Of a stretch of DNA of 64,000 bases, positions 60,020-64,000 are shown piece by piece. The notes under the pieces were generated by a model that was given only the letters and a program-made list of their open reading frames with translations, did not search any database and was not told the DNA's origin. Each line of letters opens with the position of its first letter. The first letter of the stretch is position 1. Source of the stretch: Planctomycetia bacterium (GTDB lineage: Bacteria; Planctomycetota; Phycisphaerae; UBA1845; Fen-1342); assembly GCA_015709575.1 (NCBI GenBank), contig CP054190.1, positions 1,116,001 through 1,180,000 of the forward strand. The letters run 5' to 3'. The position numbers were made by a program, and so were the translations under genes.

Positions 60020-62167
60020 ATGTTTACGCGCCGTCTGCGCTGCCTGCTGATTGCATTTGCGGCGCTGGCCGTGGTGCTGGTCGCGCGCCTGTTCGAGTTG
60101 CAGGTGCTGCGCGCGGGGGAGTTTGAGCAGCTGGCCGTTCGCATGGTCACGCGGCCGGAGCGGATGCTGCCCGCGCCGCGCGGCGCGATCGTGGATCGCG
60201 GCGGGCGCGTGCTCGCGGCGGATGAGCCGGCGTTCGACGTGCTTGTGCATTACGGTGTGCTGGCCGCTCGTGCGGACTATCTGAACGCGTGCGCCCGTGA
60301 ACTGCGCCGCCGCGGGGAGTTCGCGTCCGACCAGCCGCTGTCCGAGATTGCCAATGAAGTGCGGCTGCGCATCGGCGAGTCGTGGACAGAACTGGCGCAG
60401 CTCACCGGCCGGCCGCTGTCCGAGATCGTCGAGCGCGGTGCAAGCGTGCGGGAACACGTGGAGCGGATCGGCCGCGTGGTGCGCGAGCGCTCGCCGACGA
60501 TCGAGCGGATCGAGATGGAGAACCAGATGTTCCCCATCATCGATGCGCTCGACAACGACACGGCGCTGCGCGTTCGGCTGGCGCTGGAGCGCCACCCGTG
60601 GTTGCGGGTCGCGCCGGCGTCACGGCGGGTGGTGCGCGCGTCCGATTCGCTGATTCACGTACTGGGGCGGACGGGACCGGCGTCGCGCGAGCTGATCGAG
60701 GCGGACGAGCTGGCGCACGACGAATTCCGCCGCCGCCGACCGGGAGATCGCACGGGCACCTCGGGCGTGGAGCGGGCGGCCGACGCCGTGCTTCGCGGTG
60801 CGTCGGGCCGACTCGTGGAGGAGCCTGACGGCCGCGTGCTGGAGTACGTCGCGCCGATCCCCGGCGAGGACGTTCGGCTCACCATCGATTCGGCCTTGCA
60901 GGATGCCGTGCTGGAGCGGCTCGCGGCGGCCGTCGAGAAAAGCGTACATCCGGCCGGCGGGGCGGCGGTGGTGCTGGACGTGCAGAGCCGCGAGGTGCTG
61001 GCGCTGGTCAGTTACCCGATCTACAGCCGCGAGGACATTTCGCGCCGCTACGCCGAACTGATGGCCGACACGCGCCGCGCGCCGTTGCTGGCGCGGGCGG
61101 TCGCCGCCCAGTACGCCCCGGGCTCGATCTGCAAGGTCGCCACCGTGATCGGTGGGCTGAGCGACGGCGTTGTATCTCCGCAGACACGGATTCACTGCAC
61201 CGGGCGCTACATTCCGACCACGCCGAACGCCTTCCGCTGCTGGATTTACAACCAGAACCCGGGCGTCACGCACGATATGGGCAACCCAGCCGGACAGACC
61301 GCCGAAGACGCGATTCGCAATTCGTGCAACATCTATTTCTTCAGCGTCGGCGATCGGCTCGGCGCTGGGCGACTGACGTCGTGGTTCGAGCGGCTGGGGC
61401 TGGGCCGCACGCAGGGTACCGGGCTGGTGGAGGAGGTCGCCGGGATCGTGCCGACGCAGGATTGGATGCAGCGCCGGCAGCGCCGCGACCATCAGCCCGC
61501 GGACGCTTGGAACTTCTCCATCGGCCAGGGCGAGGTCACGTGCACACCGCTGCAGGCGGCCGGCATGGCGGCCACGGTCGCGGCAGGGCGCTGGGAGCCG
61601 GTGCGCCTGATCGTGGACCGAGAAGGACGACCGGTGCCGTCACGGCTCGCCGAACAGCTTCCGTTGAGCGATGAACTGCTGCGACCGGTTCGGGCCGGCA
61701 TGTGGCGGGTGGTGAACGAGCGCGGCGGTACGGCATACGTTGCGCGGCTGGATCGCCGTGATTTTGAGTTGTGCGGCAAGACCGGCTCGGCGCAGGCAGT
61801 GCCGGCGGTGTTGTCACGGCGCTACATTTTCGAGCGCCCTGACGGACGACGCGAGGAAGTGGTCGCCGCGTCGGAGTCCGAGGCCCGCTCCGCGTTCGAT
61901 GAGGAACAGCCGAAGCTGGTCGGGACCCGCGCAGCCGAACGGTATCCGGCGGTCGGTCCGGACGATCGTCTGCCTTCGCATGCCTGGTTTATCGGCTATA
62001 CGCAATCCACCATGACCCGCCGCGGGGCGGCGCCGCAGGGGCGGTCCTACGCGATTGCGGTGTTGATCGAGTTTGGCGGCAGCGGCGGGCGGGTCGCCGG
62101 TCCGGCCGCGCGCGACGTCGCAAACGCCGTGATCGACTGGAGCATGACAGACGAGGGCGGGTCGTGA
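60020..62167 (+). CDS. mrdA: Penicillin-binding protein 2 (elongation transpeptidase)
   Basis: PBP2 crosslinks peptidoglycan during cell elongation, together with RodA. The 715-residue protein has an N-terminal membrane helix (about 7-25), a pedestal/dimerisation domain (about 30-290), and the transpeptidase domain. Active-site motifs are Ser369-x-x-Lys372 (SICK in YAPGSICKVAT), Ser435-Cys-Asn437 and Lys587-Thr-Gly (CGKTGSAQAV). It overlaps rodA by 4 bases (GTGA). Its presence next to murQ elsewhere in the window confirms peptidoglycan synthesis in this planctomycete-like organism. Confidence 0.94.
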   Translation: MFTRRLRCLLIAFAALAVVLVARLFELQVLRAGEFEQLAVRMVTRPERMLPAPRGAIVDRGGRVLAADEPAFDVLVHYGVLAARADYLNACARELRRRGEFASDQPLSEIANEVRLRIGESWTELAQLTGRPLSEIVERGASVREHVERIGRVVRERSPTIERIEMENQMFPIIDALDNDTALRVRLALERHPWLRVAPASRRVVRASDSLIHVLGRTGPASRELIEADELAHDEFRRRRPGDRTGTSGVERAADAVLRGASGRLVEEPDGRVLEYVAPIPGEDVRLTIDSALQDAVLERLAAAVEKSVHPAGGAAVVLDVQSREVLALVSYPIYSREDISRRYAELMADTRRAPLLARAVAAQYAPGSICKVATVIGGLSDGVVSPQTRIHCTGRYIPTTPNAFRCWIYNQNPGVTHDMGNPAGQTAEDAIRNSCNIYFFSVGDRLGAGRLTSWFERLGLGRTQGTGLVEEVAGIVPTQDWMQRRQRRDHQPADAWNFSIGQGEVTCTPLQAAGMAATVAAGRWEPVRLIVDREGRPVPSRLAEQLPLSDELLRPVRAGMWRVVNERGGTAYVARLDRRDFELCGKTGSAQAVPAVLSRRYIFERPDGRREEVVAASESEARSAFDEEQPKLVGTRAAERYPAVGPDDRLPSHAWFIGYTQSTMTRRGAAPQGRSYAIAVLIEFGGSGGRVAGPAARDVANAVIDWSMTDEGGS

Positions 62168-63423
62168 GCGCGGCTCTGGTAGTGCGGGGACCACGGATGC
62201 GCTGGGGGCTGCTGCTACCGGTGCTGTTTCTGCTGTCGATGGGGCTGGCCACGATCCACACGACCTCGGGCAGCAGCGTCGAGGGCGCGGTGCTCCCCGG
62301 CCCGGGTGCCGCGCCGATCGCGGATGAGGGCTGGCTTGCGGCGGTGCGCGATGCCGCCGGTCAAACCACGTTTCGCCAGTGGGCGTTTGTCCTCACCGGA
62401 GTCGGACTGCTGGCGCTGGTGGCGATTCCGAGCTATCAATGGCTGGGGCGCTATGCGTATCTCGCGTACGCGGTGGTGATGGCGCTGCTGCTGCTGCTGG
62501 CGCTGGATCGCTGGCTCGAGCCGTTTGGCATCGACGTGCCGTTCGTGCCCGTCCGTCGCGCGACGCGCCGCTGGATCGAGTTCGGCGCGATCGGCATCCA
62601 GCCGAGCGAGTTCATGAAAGTGGCGCTGGTGTTGTGCCTGGCGCGATATCTGCGATACCGCGAGGACGTGCAGGAGTGGCGGGGGTTGATCAAGCCGTTC
62701 GCGCTGACGGCGCTGCCCATGGTCCTGATTCATTTCCAGCCGGACCTTGGCACGCTGTTGATGCTGCTGCCGATCCTGTTCGCGATGCTGTGGGTGGCCG
62801 GAGCGAAAAAACGGCACTTGGCGGTCGTGCTGGGTGCGGGCATGGTCGCGGCGCCGTTTTTCTATGCCTTCGTGATGCGCGACTACCAGCGCGTGCGGGT
62901 GGACGTGGTGTTGCGGCAGGAGACGGCTGATGAGCGCTGGCACCGCCGCGAGGGCTATCAATTGCGGCAGGCCAAGGCGGCGCTGGGCACCGGCGGCGTC
63001 ACCGGCGCCGGTTTCGGACAGGGGCTGTTCGTGACCCAGGATGCGCTGTTGCCCGAGCGCCACAACGACTTCATCTTCGCGATGATCGGCCATCAGTTCG
63101 GCCTGCTCGGCGCAGGGGCGGTGATCCTGGCTTACCTGGTCTTCGCCGTTGTCGGTGCGGAGGTTGCGGGGGTGACGAATGACCCCTTCGGCCGTCTGAT
63201 CGCCGTTGGCCTGACGGTCATGATCGTCGCCCAGGGGCTGCTTAATATCGCGATGATCGTCGGGCTGATCCCGATCACGGGTGTCACGCTGCCGTTTGTG
63301 AGTTATGGCGGCAGCAGCATCTGGGCCGGATTGATCGCCCTGGGGCTATTGCTGAACATCGAGCGCCGGCGTCCGTTGATGATGGGCCGTGCCCCAACCG
63401 CGTTCGATCGGGAGGGCACATGA
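62164..63423 (+). CDS. rodA: Rod shape-determining protein RodA
   Basis: RodA is a SEDS-family peptidoglycan glycosyltransferase in the inner membrane. The 419-residue protein starts at GTG 62164 inside the mrdA stop and has about ten membrane helices. Signatures seen are WIEFGAIGIQPSEFMKVALVL near 139 (split WIEFGAIGIQ and QPSEFMK), HFQPDLGTLLML near 190, LFVTQDALLPERHNDFIFAMIGHQFGLLGAG near 285 (in pieces), and LPFVSYGGSSIWAGLIALG near 378. Unlike many RodA proteins it has a loop of about 50 residues after the first helix (near 30-80). Confidence 0.94.
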   Translation: MSAALVVRGPRMRWGLLLPVLFLLSMGLATIHTTSGSSVEGAVLPGPGAAPIADEGWLAAVRDAAGQTTFRQWAFVLTGVGLLALVAIPSYQWLGRYAYLAYAVVMALLLLLALDRWLEPFGIDVPFVPVRRATRRWIEFGAIGIQPSEFMKVALVLCLARYLRYREDVQEWRGLIKPFALTALPMVLIHFQPDLGTLLMLLPILFAMLWVAGAKKRHLAVVLGAGMVAAPFFYAFVMRDYQRVRVDVVLRQETADERWHRREGYQLRQAKAALGTGGVTGAGFGQGLFVTQDALLPERHNDFIFAMIGHQFGLLGAGAVILAYLVFAVVGAEVAGVTNDPFGRLIAVGLTVMIVAQGLLNIAMIVGLIPITGVTLPFVSYGGSSIWAGLIALGLLLNIERRRPLMMGRAPTAFDREGT

Positions 63424-63890
63424 AGCCGCCGCAGCGTCACGAATCGGCCGAGATGAGCCGCTATTGGGCCTATCTGTCGCAACAGATGCCCGAACTGGAG
63501 TTGTTGCCGGATGACGCCGCAAGGCGCGAAATGTTCGCGTTTTTGCGCAAACGGACGTCCCTGATGGGGTGGCGGTTCGGGTTGTACTGGCTCGGCTTTT
63601 TCCTGGTCGCAATGGGAAGTACGTATCTCGGCATGCCGGCGCTGACAGGCTTGGTTGGCTGGGTGGGGTTGCCGCACTGGACGGCGTTGTTGATCGTCGT
63701 TCCGGCGCTCATTGTCGCGTTTTACATCGGTTTTGCGCTGCTCTGGCACCGGCCGATGGTGCGGGCGATGCGCCTGGAACTGCAACGGCGGGGCATCCAG
63801 GTGTGTGTGAATTGCGGCTATGACTGCCGGGCGCAGGAGCATCGCCGTTGTCCGGAGTGTGGGCGGGAGCTGCCGACCGCGACGGCTTAG
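63420..63890 (+). CDS. Membrane protein with C-terminal zinc ribbon
   Basis: The 156-residue protein overlaps rodA by 4 bases (ATGA). Two membrane helices (about 50-72 and 84-108) follow a charged N-terminus, and the C-terminus is a zinc ribbon (CVNCGYDCRAQEHRRCPECG, about 131-150). Zinc-ribbon tails of this shape (CxxCGYD...CPECG) are common in planctomycete proteins. The function is unknown. Its position suggests a role in cell elongation. Confidence 0.7.
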   Translation: MKPPQRHESAEMSRYWAYLSQQMPELELLPDDAARREMFAFLRKRTSLMGWRFGLYWLGFFLVAMGSTYLGMPALTGLVGWVGLPHWTALLIVVPALIVAFYIGFALLWHRPMVRAMRLELQRRGIQVCVNCGYDCRAQEHRRCPECGRELPTATA

Positions 63891-63904
63891 GTCGGTCGGC
63901 CTGC

Positions 63905-63910
63905 TACAAT
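63905..63910 (+). promoter_or_regulatory. -10 box TACAAT before the last, cut-off gene
   Basis: TACAAT ends 5 bases before ATG 63916, so the transcript would be leaderless or nearly so. The -35 box is poor. Confidence 0.4.
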
Positions 63911-63915
63911 AGTCG

Positions 63916-64000
63916 ATGGCTCATCCGCGGAGGCCGTCGGTGGAAACGTGGAAGGAGTTTGAGCACAACGTCGTGACGCACAGCGCCGCCCACCACCTGA
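63916..64000 (+). CDS. Start of a further gene, possibly a DNA-binding regulator (3' partial)
   Basis: Only 28 codons are in the window: MAHPRRPSVETWKEFEH, then NVVTHSAAHHL. The THSAAHHL segment resembles the N-terminal helix of metal-responsive (DtxR/MntR-like) regulators. That resemblance rests on very few residues and is a weak guess. The frame is open to the end of the window. Confidence 0.35.
   Translation, partial: MAHPRRPSVETWKEFEHNVVTHSAAHHL

Noticed and set aside
1..64000. CRISPR array or prophage
   Set aside because: No regularly spaced direct repeats and no phage structural genes were found; the only mobile element is the IS at 54731-55674.

Overview
The window is GC-rich bacterial chromosome that looks planctomycetal, most like the Phycisphaerae side of the phylum (inference from gene content). 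The main signs are: secreted proteins ending in paired dockerin/EF-hand-like repeats with the core NFDIDPFV; a PEP-CTERM protein; many signal-peptide and lipoprotein genes of unknown function; Gfo/Idh/MocA oxidoreductases and sugar isomerases; lpxK (lipid A, hence an outer membrane); and murQ, mrdA and rodA (peptidoglycan).

Layout. 1-3600: a PQQ-type sugar dehydrogenase (5' end cut off) and a repeat protein, both with the dockerin-like tail. 3735-9766: GT2 synthase, glyA, a lipoprotein, a PEP-CTERM protein and murQ. 9783-18826 is a long minus-strand run: acyl carrier protein, membrane protein, B12/radical-SAM protein, sugar isomerase, oxidoreductase, lpxK, a deoxyhypusine-synthase-like protein, a small membrane protein, an iodotyrosine-deiodinase-like flavoprotein and a dockerin-tailed protein. 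18958-27651: FkbM methyltransferase, STAS protein, GspE/PilB ATPase, methyltransferase, ferritin, tsaB, tRNA-Leu(UAG) and uvrA. 27870-37708: a Cys-rich dockerin-tailed protein, a DUF4091-like lipoprotein with a Gfo/Idh/MocA partner, purC, a UGA-containing SelW-like gene, and a thioredoxin-fold protein without its cysteines. 37772-45744: aspS, queE, queD, a TlpA-like thioredoxin, a ComM-type ATPase and mgtE. 45779-53649: a pentaheme dockerin-tailed cytochrome, two ABC permeases without ATPases on either side of a thiolase, and a membrane protein. 53727-59418: nucleotide-sugar epimerase/reductase and glycosyltransferases, interrupted by an IS5-family element. 59449-64000: rnpB, mrdA, rodA, a zinc-ribbon membrane protein and the start of one more gene.

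The most notable item is at 35394-35624. This short minus-strand gene is interrupted by an in-frame TGA and is easily missed by ORF calling. Read with TGA as selenocysteine it is a complete SelW/Rdx-family protein with a CxxU motif, a strong ribosome binding site and a bacterial SECIS-like hairpin at the expected distance. Other points worth a second look are the five-member family of dockerin-like tails on unrelated passengers, a nitroreductase carrying the iodotyrosine deiodinase Glu/Tyr/Lys triad, an IS inserted exactly in a stop codon that it regenerates, and promoters that appear to drive leaderless mRNAs.
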